Shown: piece by piece, positions 17,213 through 24,725 of the stretch
How the letters are laid out: the number at the start of each line of letters is the position of its first letter
Position numbering within the stretch: position 1 is the first letter of the stretch
Assembly (NCBI GenBank): GCA_041641375.1
Contig: JBEPYM010000004.1
Location: forward strand, 16,349-80,348
Source: Paenibacillus_AK sp041641375
GTDB lineage: Bacteria; Bacillota; Bacilli; Paenibacillales; YIM-B00363
Direction of reading: 5' to 3'
DNA: 64,000 bases
Program-made: the position numbers and the translations under genes
The notes under the pieces: generated by a model
What the model was told of the DNA's origin: nothing
Seen by the model: only the letters and a program-made list of their open reading frames with translations
Databases searched by the model: none

Positions 17213-17578
17213 TTGGACAAGCAGCTGTACATTCGCGAGAGCGGCGCTGAGCTGGCGAACGCTCTGAGGACGGCCGATACGTTTGCAGGCAGGCTCAGAG
17301 GATTGCTGTTTCGCAGTGAGCTCGCGGATGGGGAAGGGCTGCACCTGATCCCTTGCCGTTCGGTGCATACGTTTGGCATGACCTACCCAATCGACGTCCT
17401 TCATCTGGACGCACGGGGGCGAATTGTCGCTCTCGAGACGCTGGCGCCGAATCGCTTCGGACAGTCCTGGCGCGGCACGGTGTCGATTGTGGAGCTTCCG
17501 GCCGGGACGCTCGAGCGAGCGGAGGCGGAAGCAGGGCAATCTGTGGACTACCATCATAACCAAATTGAGGAGAGATGA
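17213..17578 (+). CDS. DUF192 family protein, first gene of the Tad pilus operon
   Basis: The 121-residue protein covers a complete DUF192 domain: RTADTFAGRLRGLLFR (family A.T...R..GLM.R), a GEGLHLIPCRSVHTFGMTYPIDVLHLD core (family L.F......F.M.NT.IPLDI.F.D) and a C-terminal SIVELPAGT strand. The TTG at 17213 was chosen because GAAAGGAGGG ends nine bases upstream; an in-frame ATG at 17189 would lie across that site. DUF192 genes recur next to tad loci, but their role is unknown. Here there is no signal peptide, so it is probably cytoplasmic. Its translation start is the direct target of the proposed riboswitch platform, and flp follows after four bases. Confidence 0.85.
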   Translation: MDKQLYIRESGAELANALRTADTFAGRLRGLLFRSELADGEGLHLIPCRSVHTFGMTYPIDVLHLDARGRIVALETLAPNRFGQSWRGTVSIVELPAGTLERAEAEAGQSVDYHHNQIEER

Positions 17579-17582
17579 GCAC

Positions 17583-17762
17583 ATGACAAACAAGCTGATG
17601 ACACTGATTCGCGACGAAAAAGGACAAGGGATGACGGAGTACGGACTCGTACTGGGGGTTATTGCAGTTGCAGTCGTGACCATTCTGATCACGCTGCGCG
17701 GCGAAATTACGGCGATGTTCAACGAAGCGGTTGCGAAGGTTCAGAGTCGTCCGAAGGACTAA
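17583..17762 (+). CDS. flp: Flp/Fap-type pilin (Tad pilus major subunit)
   Basis: The 59-residue prepilin has a short positive leader ending KGQG, cleavage before MTEYGLVLGVIAVAVV, the Glu/Tyr pair at mature positions +3/+4 and one hydrophobic helix. This is the standard Flp pilin layout. Cleavage by the TadV peptidase encoded next would release a mature subunit of about 43 residues that assembles on the cell surface. A GAGGAGAG site precedes the ATG. A strong terminator follows immediately, which should make pilin mRNA more abundant than that for the assembly proteins. Confidence 0.93.
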   Translation: MTNKLMTLIRDEKGQGMTEYGLVLGVIAVAVVTILITLRGEITAMFNEAVAKVQSRPKD

Positions 17763-17784
17763 TCGACGCAAGACTGCAGGGGGA

Positions 17785-17817
17785 AAGTCCACGGACGCTG
17801 GTCCTTGGACTTTTTTT
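17785..17817 (+). terminator. Intercistronic rho-independent terminator between pilin and assembly genes
   Basis: AAGTCCA-C-GGAC pairs with GTCC-T-TGGACTT (17785-17796 with 17801-17812) through eleven pairs and one internal mismatch, followed by a T tract to 17817. As the tad genes continue directly downstream, partial read-through is likely and would set pilin excess over machinery. Confidence 0.88.
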
Positions 17818-17842
17818 CCCTTCCGGGGGGCAGGTGACATAC

Positions 17843-18361
17843 ATGGTGATCGATAGCTTGCTGGCAGTGCTGCTGCTTGTCTGTCTAGCGACCGATTTGA
17901 AGCATCGGCGCATCTATAATAAGGTGCTGGCTCCGGGGCTGGCGGCGGCGCTGCTGGTGAATGCCTGGCAGGGCGGATGGGAGGGTTTTGCGGGTTCGGC
18001 ACTCGGATTCCTTGCGGGCTTCGTCGTTCTGCTGATCCCGTATCTGATGGGCGGAATGGGCGGCGGCGACGTGAAGCTGCTCGCGGTAGTCGGTGCCTTC
18101 AAGGGAGCGGTGTTTGTGTGGAATGCGGCTGTGTACATGGCCTTGCTGGGAGGAGTGTTCGCGATGGCTGCCATTCTGATGCGGGCGGAAGCGAGGACGA
18201 TGCTGCGCTGGACTGCTTCCTACGCCGCTTGTTTGATGCAGGGCGTTCGGCTGCCGATATCGCTGCGGGGCGAGGGCATGCTGTCAGGGACGTTCCCATA
18301 CGGAGCGGCGATTGCAGGAGGTGCGGCGTTATGCTACGGCTTCGGCACATTTTTGCTGTAG
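17843..18361 (+). CDS. tadV: Prepilin peptidase TadV/CpaA (A24)
   Basis: The 172-residue polytopic membrane protein is a short A24 aspartic peptidase without the N-methyltransferase domain, as in Tad systems. The first catalytic Asp is in LATDLKHRRIYN near residue 20 and the second in the GGMGGGDVKLL motif (GxGD) near residue 77. It processes the Flp prepilin and probably the TadE/TadG pseudopilins. The ATG at 17843 was preferred to the GTG at 17834, giving a usable GGGGGGCAGG site. The 3' end overlaps tadE by 31 bases. Confidence 0.92.
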   Translation: MVIDSLLAVLLLVCLATDLKHRRIYNKVLAPGLAAALLVNAWQGGWEGFAGSALGFLAGFVVLLIPYLMGGMGGGDVKLLAVVGAFKGAVFVWNAAVYMALLGGVFAMAAILMRAEARTMLRWTASYAACLMQGVRLPISLRGEGMLSGTFPYGAAIAGGAALCYGFGTFLL

Positions 18362-18738
18362 GGCGCAGGCAGGAGGGGCAGTCGATGGTGGAGTTTGCTT
18401 TGGTGCTGCCGGTGCTGCTGCTGGTTGTGTGCGGCATCATCGACTTGAGCCGGCTGTTCTACGGGTACCAACACTTGCATCACGCTTCACAGGAGACGGT
18501 GCGGCTCGGCGGGCTCGGCAGGTCGGATACGGAGATGACCACGTTCGCGCGGAACTATTTTCACTTGGGGAAGAAGGAAGAGCTGCAAATCAAAATTGAG
18601 CCGACAGGAGCGACCCGCAAGTCCGGGCAATATGTGACCGTTACGCTTACGTACTCGCAGCCTTTTGTCACACCGGTCATATCCAAGCTGGCGCCGGCCC
18701 CTGTCATCACGGTTCATTCGACGATACGTGTGGAATAG
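18331..18738 (+). CDS. tadE: TadE-like pseudopilin
   Basis: The 135-residue protein has a short basic leader, then EGQSMVEFALVLPVLLLVVCGIIDL, the conserved G-Q-x-x-VEFALVLPVLL prepilin-like helix of TadE, and a C-terminal beta domain. The ATG at 18331 lies inside the end of tadV and has AGGAGGTG upstream, so start and ribosome site are both embedded in the tadV coding sequence. Overlap suggests translational coupling. TadE is a minor pseudopilin needed for Flp pilus assembly at the membrane. Confidence 0.9.
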   Translation: MLRLRHIFAVGRRQEGQSMVEFALVLPVLLLVVCGIIDLSRLFYGYQHLHHASQETVRLGGLGRSDTEMTTFARNYFHLGKKEELQIKIEPTGATRKSGQYVTVTLTYSQPFVTPVISKLAPAPVITVHSTIRVE

Positions 18739-18749
18739 GAGGTGCAGGG

Positions 18750-19664
18750 ATGAAGATTGATGCAGCATGGGTCAAGGATGAACGGGGAAGCTCGGCGCTG
18801 TTTGCGGCGTTTGTTCTGGTAGGCTTGTTGGCCGGAGGGGCATTGGCGGTGGATGGCGGCAAGCTGTATGTCGTGCGCAGCGAGCTGCAGAAGGCGGCGA
18901 ATGCTGCGGCGCTCTCCGGTGCGCAGGAGCTTACAACGACGAAGGGCAATGTGGAAAGCGTTGTGCGTACGGTGCTGGACAAGCACCGGGAGCTGGACAG
19001 CCTGGAGTCCGTTGCGGTGGAGGCGGGACGCAAGGTTTCGGTCACGCTGGAGCGGACCGTGTCGTTCGGCTTTGCGAGGTTGTTCGGCATGCAGGAGACG
19101 CCTGTATCCGCGAAGGCTTCGGCGGAGCTCGGACGGATGAGCGGCGCGAAGGGTGCGGCACCGCTCGGCATCGATGAGGCGATTCCGCTGGAATATAACA
19201 AGGAGTATAAGCTTAAGGTGGACCAGACGGAAGTGAGCCACGGGAACTTCGGGATTCTGGCGCTCGGGGGACCGGGTGCAAGCACGTATGAAGACAACCT
19301 GCGCTTTGGCTATAAGAATGAGCTGCTCCTCGGCGATAAAGTGGATACGCAAACAGGCAATATTGCTGGCAAGACGCGAGCCGGTGTCAAGGAACGCATT
19401 GAGCTGTGCGGCTACCCGCCAGGCGAGATGCATCACCGCGACTGCCCGCGAGTCCTGCTTGTGCCGGTTTACCGACCGCTGAGCAGCAGCGGAAATCAAA
19501 TCAAGAGCGTGGAGATTCGCGGGTTTGCGTATTTCTACATCAGCGAGCCAATGAGCGCGAACGACACCGCGATCACCGGCAAGTTTATCCAGCGCACGGG
19601 CTCAGGTGTCGCCTCGCCGGGAGGAGCGGACAAGGGTGCCTATACGATTCGATTGACGGAATAG
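18750..19664 (+). CDS. TadG-like pilus assembly protein
   Basis: This 304-residue protein begins DERGSSALFAAFVLVGLLAGGALAVDGGKLYVVRSELQKAANAAALSGAQEL, the TadG N-terminal (pilus-assembly TadE/G-like) domain: one helix then a surface-exposed helix with the conserved D.G..Y..r..LQ.AADAAALAGA pattern. The remaining 200 residues have no von Willebrand A domain, unlike long TadG proteins, and carry a probable disulfide pair (CGYPPGEMHHRDC). It would be anchored in the membrane with the bulk outside. Start 18750 follows AGGAGGTG. The Tad role is inferred from operon position and N-terminus. Confidence 0.85.
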   Translation: MKIDAAWVKDERGSSALFAAFVLVGLLAGGALAVDGGKLYVVRSELQKAANAAALSGAQELTTTKGNVESVVRTVLDKHRELDSLESVAVEAGRKVSVTLERTVSFGFARLFGMQETPVSAKASAELGRMSGAKGAAPLGIDEAIPLEYNKEYKLKVDQTEVSHGNFGILALGGPGASTYEDNLRFGYKNELLLGDKVDTQTGNIAGKTRAGVKERIELCGYPPGEMHHRDCPRVLLVPVYRPLSSSGNQIKSVEIRGFAYFYISEPMSANDTAITGKFIQRTGSGVASPGGADKGAYTIRLTE

Positions 19665-19674
19665 GAGAGCTGCG

Positions 19675-20337
19675 ATGAGGGCGAAGATCGTATTTGTGCT
19701 GGCGATTGTTATGGGGCTGGTCACGACGTACTTGTTTATCGATTACATGAAGCGCTTTGACGAGACGGCTGCGGCGAATGAGACGCTGGTGGAGGCGCTG
19801 GTCGCCAAGCAGCCGATTAAGAAAAACCAGCGTATCGGAGCGGGCATGGTGGAGGTAGTGAAGGTGCCGAAGCTGGGCCTCCATGCCCAGGCGCTGACGG
19901 CGGCGGCTGATGCCGAAGGGAAATTCGCCGAAGCCGACCTTGCGGTTGGCGAGGTCATTCTGTCATCTCGCGTCAAGAGCGAGAAGGATGAGGCGGCGCT
20001 CGTCGCCCGCAAGGTGACGGAGGGGATGCGCGCGGTGGCGGTCGGCGTCAACTTTGTGCAATCCGTCTCCAACCTGATTGAGCCGGAGGACCGGGTGGAT
20101 GTCGTTGTTTCGATTGCCGATAAGGTGACGAATCAGGTCAACACCTCGACGGTGGTGGAACAGGTGAGGGTGCTGGCGGTTGGCCGCAGGATGGTGGAGA
20201 GCGGACCGGAAGCGCCATATGCGGAGTACAGCTCGGTTACGCTCGAGGTAAAGCCGCAGGAGGTGCTCCCGATTGTGAATGCGGATGAGAAGGGCGAAAT
20301 CAGTCTCGTCTTACATAGTCGGATTAAGAAGCAATGA
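19675..20337 (+). CDS. cpaB: Flp pilus assembly protein CpaB/RcpC (SAF domain)
   Basis: The 220-residue protein has an N-terminal membrane anchor (residues 4-22), then a SAF domain (VEALVAKQPIKKNQRIGAGM ... DLAVGEVILSSRV) and the RcpC/CpaB core (GMRAVAVGVNFVQSVSNLIEPEDRVDVVVS ... LEVKPQEVLPIVNADEKGEISLVL), complete to the C-terminus. In Gram-negatives it modulates the secretin; Gram-positive Tad systems lack a secretin, and here it probably sits on the outer face of the membrane interacting with the wall or the pilus. Confidence 0.92.
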   Translation: MRAKIVFVLAIVMGLVTTYLFIDYMKRFDETAAANETLVEALVAKQPIKKNQRIGAGMVEVVKVPKLGLHAQALTAAADAEGKFAEADLAVGEVILSSRVKSEKDEAALVARKVTEGMRAVAVGVNFVQSVSNLIEPEDRVDVVVSIADKVTNQVNTSTVVEQVRVLAVGRRMVESGPEAPYAEYSSVTLEVKPQEVLPIVNADEKGEISLVLHSRIKKQ

Positions 20338-20368
20338 TCGGCAGGCAGTGAGGAGGCATGGAGAAGAC

Positions 20369-21220
20369 ATGGCGAACGGAGTACACGACGCGGGTGCGCG
20401 TCACGGCAAGCGCGGCGAGATGATTGTAATCTGCAGTGCCAAGGGCGGGATCGGCAAGACGGTGCTTGCGGTGAATTTGGCGGTGGCGCTGTCCAAGAGC
20501 AACCGGCTGCAAATTGCAATTATCGATGGAGATTTTCAATTCGGCGACGTCTGTCTGGCGATGGATCTGCAGCCCGCCTTTACCATCAAGGATGTCGTGG
20601 AAGGGGAGGAGCAGCTGGATCCGTATACGGTCAGCAGCTATCTGATGGCGCATCCTTCCGGTGTCAAGGTGCTGGCGGCTCCCGAGCGGCCGGAGCATGC
20701 GGACTTGATTAAGGTCGATCAGCTGGAGCAAATGTGTGATCTGCTGCTCGCACAGTTCGACTACGTAATTGTCGATACCGCTTCCGGGCTGCACGAACGC
20801 ACGCTTCAGCTCATCGAGAAGTCGGACCAGGCGTTCCTTGTGACGACGCTTGAGATGGCTGCGATCAAGGGGGCGAAGACGATGCTGGATACAATGGAGC
20901 TGCTCGGTATGACCCGCAAGGTAACGACGGTCATTAATCGCTCCACGATGGAGAGTGTCATTAAGGCGCAGGATGTGCCGGATATCGTCGGCGAAGAAAC
21001 GCCGGTTTATATCCCGAATGACTTTGCCGTCGTGTCAACATCGCTGAATACGGGTATTCCGTTCGTCATGAATCAGAGCAAGACGGAGGTGGCGAAGTCG
21101 GTATTCCGGCTGGCGGAGCAGATGATTTCCAGACGGGAAATTACGATGTTCAAGCCGAAGCAAACGTCGCTGCTGCAGTCGCTGTTCTCCAAAGCTAAGG
21201 GCAGTGCATCATTGATGTAA
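20369..21220 (+). CDS. tadZ: TadZ/CpaE-like MinD-family ATPase
   Basis: The 283-residue cytoplasmic protein carries a deviant Walker A (CSAKGGIGKTVLAVNLA, both lysines present), Walker A' IIDGDFQFGD and Walker B-like YVIVDTASG, the three motifs of ParA/MinD ATPases. It ends in the TadZ-type helical tail. It lacks the N-terminal receiver-like domain of proteobacterial CpaE/TadZ, starting only 17 residues before the first strand. TadZ positions the pilus machine at the pole or membrane. The ATG at 20369 follows GAGGAGG by 12 bases. Confidence 0.9.
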   Translation: MANGVHDAGARHGKRGEMIVICSAKGGIGKTVLAVNLAVALSKSNRLQIAIIDGDFQFGDVCLAMDLQPAFTIKDVVEGEEQLDPYTVSSYLMAHPSGVKVLAAPERPEHADLIKVDQLEQMCDLLLAQFDYVIVDTASGLHERTLQLIEKSDQAFLVTTLEMAAIKGAKTMLDTMELLGMTRKVTTVINRSTMESVIKAQDVPDIVGEETPVYIPNDFAVVSTSLNTGIPFVMNQSKTEVAKSVFRLAEQMISRREITMFKPKQTSLLQSLFSKAKGSASLM

Positions 21221-21237
21221 CGGAGGTGTTCGTGCAG

Positions 21238-22749
21238 ATGAGCTTGCTAGAGCGTTTGCAAGCCAGAGGCGCCGTTATGCCGCAGTCCGGGGGCTCGGAA
21301 GCGGAAGAGCAGGCTGCCCGAACGGGGGGCGCGGCGGATCCGCATTCGGCTTCGAATGCCGCGAGCACTTCGGGAGCTGCGAGTATGGCGGCTCCGGGAG
21401 CGACCGGAGGGGCGCGCAAGGATTTAATCGCGACGATTCGCGATATCCGCAAATCGGATCAGCCCGGATCGAAAGAGCGGCCGAACCGGATGACGAAGCA
21501 TCAGGAGCTGAAGAACCGCCTGTATAAGCAGGTGCTCAACGATGTGAAGGACGACGATGTCGAAGCGATCCTGCCGAAGCTGGACGCGATGGCGGTCGAG
21601 ATCATGAAGGAGGATGAATCGTTCCGCGGGCAGGTAGACCGAAAGAAGGTCGTCGAGGAGCTGATTCACGATCTGACCGGCTTCGGTCCGATTAACCCAC
21701 TGCTGCTGGACCCGGAGGTATCCGAGGTGATGGTGAACGGGCCCAATCAGGTTTATGTGGAGCGGAGCGGCAAGCTGGAGCTGTCTCATGTTCAATTTCG
21801 CGATGATGAGCATGTCATGAATATCATTGAAAAAATTGTCGCGCCGATCGGCCGCCGGATTGACGAAAGCAGCCCGATGGTGGATGCGCGACTGCCTGAC
21901 GGGTCGCGTGTGAACGCAATTATCCCGCCGCTTGCGCTTAAGGGTCCGACTATTACAATTCGGAAGTTCAGCAAGGATCCCTTCCGCATCGATGACTTGA
22001 TCCGGTTCGGGACGCTTACCCGGGAGATGGCGGTTTTTCTCGATGCTTGCGTGAAGGCCAGGCTCAATCTGTTTGTCAGCGGCGGTACCGGCTCGGGCAA
22101 GACGACAACGCTCAATGTGCTGTCCTCCTTCATCCCGAGCGATGAGCGGATCGTGACGATCGAGGATGCGGCGGAGCTTCAGCTGTGGCAGGAGCATGTC
22201 GTATCGCTGGAGTCGCGTCCGCCCAACATTGAGGGCAAGGGTGCGGTGACAATTCGTGATCTGGTGCGCAATTCGCTGCGTATGCGTCCCGAGCGGATCG
22301 TCATCGGCGAGGTGCGCGGCGGCGAAGCGCTCGATATGCTGCAGGCGATGAACACCGGACATGACGGATCGCTGGCGACCGGCCATTCCAACAGCCCACG
22401 GGATATGATCTCGAGGCTGGAGACGATGGTGCTCATGGCGGGCATCGAGCTTCCGGTGAAGGCGATTCGCGAGCAGATCGCCGGTGCGATCGACGTTATC
22501 ATTCAGCAGTCGCGGCTTAAAGACGGCTCCCGCAAAATTACGAACATCACAGAGGTGCAGGGCATGGAGGGGGATGTCATCGTGCTGCAGGATATTTTTG
22601 TATTTCGGCAGGACGGGATCGACGAGCGGGGCCGGATTGAAGGCAGGCTTGTCCCGACAGGCGTTCGTCCGAAGTTCTACGAGCGGCTGGAGCATTCGGG
22701 CATTCACATTCCTTCGAATGTATTTATTGAAGTGCGTGAATACGTATGA
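21238..22749 (+). CDS. tadA: Tad pilus ATPase TadA/CpaF
   Basis: The 503-residue protein is the hexameric secretion ATPase powering Flp pilus extension. About 95 variable Ala/Gly-rich residues precede the conserved N-domain (LIHDLTGFGPINPLLLDPEVSEVMVNGPNQVYVER). Core motifs are Walker A GGTGSGKTTTLN, the Asp box EDAAELQ, Walker B RMRPERIVIGEVRGGEALDML and the His box TGHDGSLATGHSN. The ATG at 21238 was preferred to the GTG codons at 21226 and 21232, giving ten bases from CGGAGG. Its stop overlaps the tadB start (ATGA), indicating coupling. Confidence 0.95.
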   Translation: MSLLERLQARGAVMPQSGGSEAEEQAARTGGAADPHSASNAASTSGAASMAAPGATGGARKDLIATIRDIRKSDQPGSKERPNRMTKHQELKNRLYKQVLNDVKDDDVEAILPKLDAMAVEIMKEDESFRGQVDRKKVVEELIHDLTGFGPINPLLLDPEVSEVMVNGPNQVYVERSGKLELSHVQFRDDEHVMNIIEKIVAPIGRRIDESSPMVDARLPDGSRVNAIIPPLALKGPTITIRKFSKDPFRIDDLIRFGTLTREMAVFLDACVKARLNLFVSGGTGSGKTTTLNVLSSFIPSDERIVTIEDAAELQLWQEHVVSLESRPPNIEGKGAVTIRDLVRNSLRMRPERIVIGEVRGGEALDMLQAMNTGHDGSLATGHSNSPRDMISRLETMVLMAGIELPVKAIREQIAGAIDVIIQQSRLKDGSRKITNITEVQGMEGDVIVLQDIFVFRQDGIDERGRIEGRLVPTGVRPKFYERLEHSGIHIPSNVFIEVREYV

Positions 22750-23705
22750 AATGGCTGATTACGCTCCTGTTCGCAACCAGCAGCATCTTGTTTTTTGCGG
22801 GACTGTTTGCTTCCATTCTGCTCTCGGACAAACGAATGAATCGCCGCATGAAGCGGCTGATGGAGCTCAACGATTCGCGCAAGCTGAGCCGCAAGCGCTT
22901 CGATGTGCTTGTCCAGCTGCGGCTGGCGAAGCAGGCGGTCCGCAGCAAACTGTCGAAGCGCGAGGGAGAGACGCTGGAGCAGCTGCTGCGCAGCTCGGGG
23001 CTTGCCATGGAGCCGGAGGAATATGTGCTGTTCCGCTGGATTGCGGCGACGCTCGGCGGCTTTCTGGCGGTGCTGCTGTTTGGCAGCTGGCTGTGGCTTC
23101 CGGTTGGCGCGATTGGCGGCTACCTGCTGCCGAAGTGGTATGTCCGCAAAAAGGTGAAGGATCGGATTCAACGCTTTAATGAAGGTCTGGAGGATACGAT
23201 CACGACCATTATCGGTTCGCTGCGGGCGGGCTTCAGCTTCGCCCAAGCGCTCAAAACGGTGACGGAGGAAGCGGATCCGCCGATTCGGGACGAGATGGAG
23301 CTCGTCCTGAAGGAGATGCAATACGGAGTCAATATGGAGGAGGCACTGCTTCACCTGCGGGATCGGATGCCGAGCGCCGACCTCGATTTGCTCGTTCAGG
23401 CAGTGTTGATCCAACGGCAGGTGGGCGGGAATTTGGCTGTCGTTCTGGAAACGATTGTACGTACAATTCGGGAGCGCAACCGGATTCAGCGGCAAGTCAA
23501 AACGTTGACGGCCCAAGGTCGACTTTCCGGCATGGTCATCGGGCTGCTGCCAATCGGGTTGGCTTTTGTTCTGTATTTGATCGAGCCGGAATATATCGGC
23601 TCGCTGTTTCGTCACCCTCTTGGGCTCGCCATGGTAGGGGCAGGAGGCTTCTCCGGAGCGATCGGCTTTATGTTGATTCGTAAATTAACGACAATCGAGG
23701 TGTAG
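22746..23705 (+). CDS. tadB: Tad platform protein TadB (T2SF family)
   Basis: The 319-residue inner-membrane platform protein has an N-terminal helix (residues 5-25), a basic cytoplasmic linker, a central helix pair (about 100-135) and the conserved T2SF cytoplasmic helix bundle (GLEDTITTIIGSLRAGFSFAQALKTVTEEADPP ... GGNLAVVLETI), then two C-terminal helices. It overlaps tadA by four bases. With TadC it forms the membrane platform on which the TadA ATPase acts. Confidence 0.93.
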   Translation: MKWLITLLFATSSILFFAGLFASILLSDKRMNRRMKRLMELNDSRKLSRKRFDVLVQLRLAKQAVRSKLSKREGETLEQLLRSSGLAMEPEEYVLFRWIAATLGGFLAVLLFGSWLWLPVGAIGGYLLPKWYVRKKVKDRIQRFNEGLEDTITTIIGSLRAGFSFAQALKTVTEEADPPIRDEMELVLKEMQYGVNMEEALLHLRDRMPSADLDLLVQAVLIQRQVGGNLAVVLETIVRTIRERNRIQRQVKTLTAQGRLSGMVIGLLPIGLAFVLYLIEPEYIGSLFRHPLGLAMVGAGGFSGAIGFMLIRKLTTIEV

Positions 23706-23708
23706 CGG

Positions 23709-24629
23709 ATGCTGTATGTGTCCTTCTTTCTGTGCGTGACCCTGATTGTGTATGCATGCGGGCAGGTTCGTCTGGATCGGAAAGCGCTCGTGCAGCGCCG
23801 CCTTGATCTGGCGACGGGAGTTCCAGCCGCGGATATTGAGACGGCTGTTGAAGCCGCTGCTCCTGGGCGGATCAGACGCGCTGCCGCTGTGCTTGTGCAG
23901 CCGCTGCTGCAATATTGGAGGCGGCGGATGGGGCGGCGGATGGAATCGGTGAAGCTGGAGCTGCGGCTGCTGCAGGCCGGCAGACCGCTGAAGCTGGGGG
24001 CAGCCGAGTTTCGGCTGCTCCAAATGGCGCTATGCCTATTCGCGCCTGCGGCTGGAGCGGCATATGGGCTTCTGCTCGGGTTCGGCATCGGCGGCATTGT
24101 GGCGGCAGCCGGTGTCTGTCTGCTGATGGCTGCCGGATTGCCGGGCTATTACCTCCGGCTTAAGGCAGCAGCGCGTGCCAAGCTGGCGCTGCGGGAGCTG
24201 CCGGATGTGCTCGACTTGTTGACGGTTTCCCTGGAGGCGGGACTCGGGTTCGATGCGGCGCTCAGCAAGCTCGTATCCAAGTCGGACGGTGTTCTATGCG
24301 CTGAATTTCAGCGCTGTCTCGAAGAAATCCGACTGGGCAAAACTCGCCGGGAGGCGCTGATTGGGGTGCGCGACCGCGTTGTGCTGGATGAGCTTCGCGT
24401 ACTGATTTCCAGCATCCTGCAGGCGGAGCGGCTCGGTATCGGCATGGTTCAGGTGCTGCGCGTGCAGTCCGCAGAAGTGCGGGAGCAGAGGCGGCAGCGG
24501 GCGGAGGAAGCGGCGATGAAGGCGCCGATCAAGATGTTGTTTCCGCTCGTGCTCTTCGTATTTCCCTCACTGTTTATCGTCTTGCTCGGTCCGGCGCTGC
24601 TTCAGTTCATAGAAACCTTTTCCTCCTGA
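23709..24629 (+). CDS. tadC: Tad platform protein TadC (T2SF family)
   Basis: The 306-residue protein parallels TadB: N-terminal helix, basic linker, two central helices (about 105-150), then LRELPDVLDLLTVSLEAGLGFDAALSKLV and the RLGIGMVQVLRVQSAEVREQRRQRAEEAAMKAPIKMLFPLVLFVFPSLFIVLLGPA tail that typifies TadC. It starts three bases after the tadB stop codon. It is the last recognisable tad gene; no clear terminator follows within the next 90 bases. Confidence 0.93.
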   Translation: MLYVSFFLCVTLIVYACGQVRLDRKALVQRRLDLATGVPAADIETAVEAAAPGRIRRAAAVLVQPLLQYWRRRMGRRMESVKLELRLLQAGRPLKLGAAEFRLLQMALCLFAPAAGAAYGLLLGFGIGGIVAAAGVCLLMAAGLPGYYLRLKAAARAKLALRELPDVLDLLTVSLEAGLGFDAALSKLVSKSDGVLCAEFQRCLEEIRLGKTRREALIGVRDRVVLDELRVLISSILQAERLGIGMVQVLRVQSAEVREQRRQRAEEAAMKAPIKMLFPLVLFVFPSLFIVLLGPALLQFIETFSS

Positions 24630-24725
24630 TAAACGGATTTCCAATATTTTTGCATAGCGTTTACCCCCTCGTATCGCTGATGATAGATAGTGACATTACG
24701 AGAGTTGACGAGGAGGGTATCCGAT

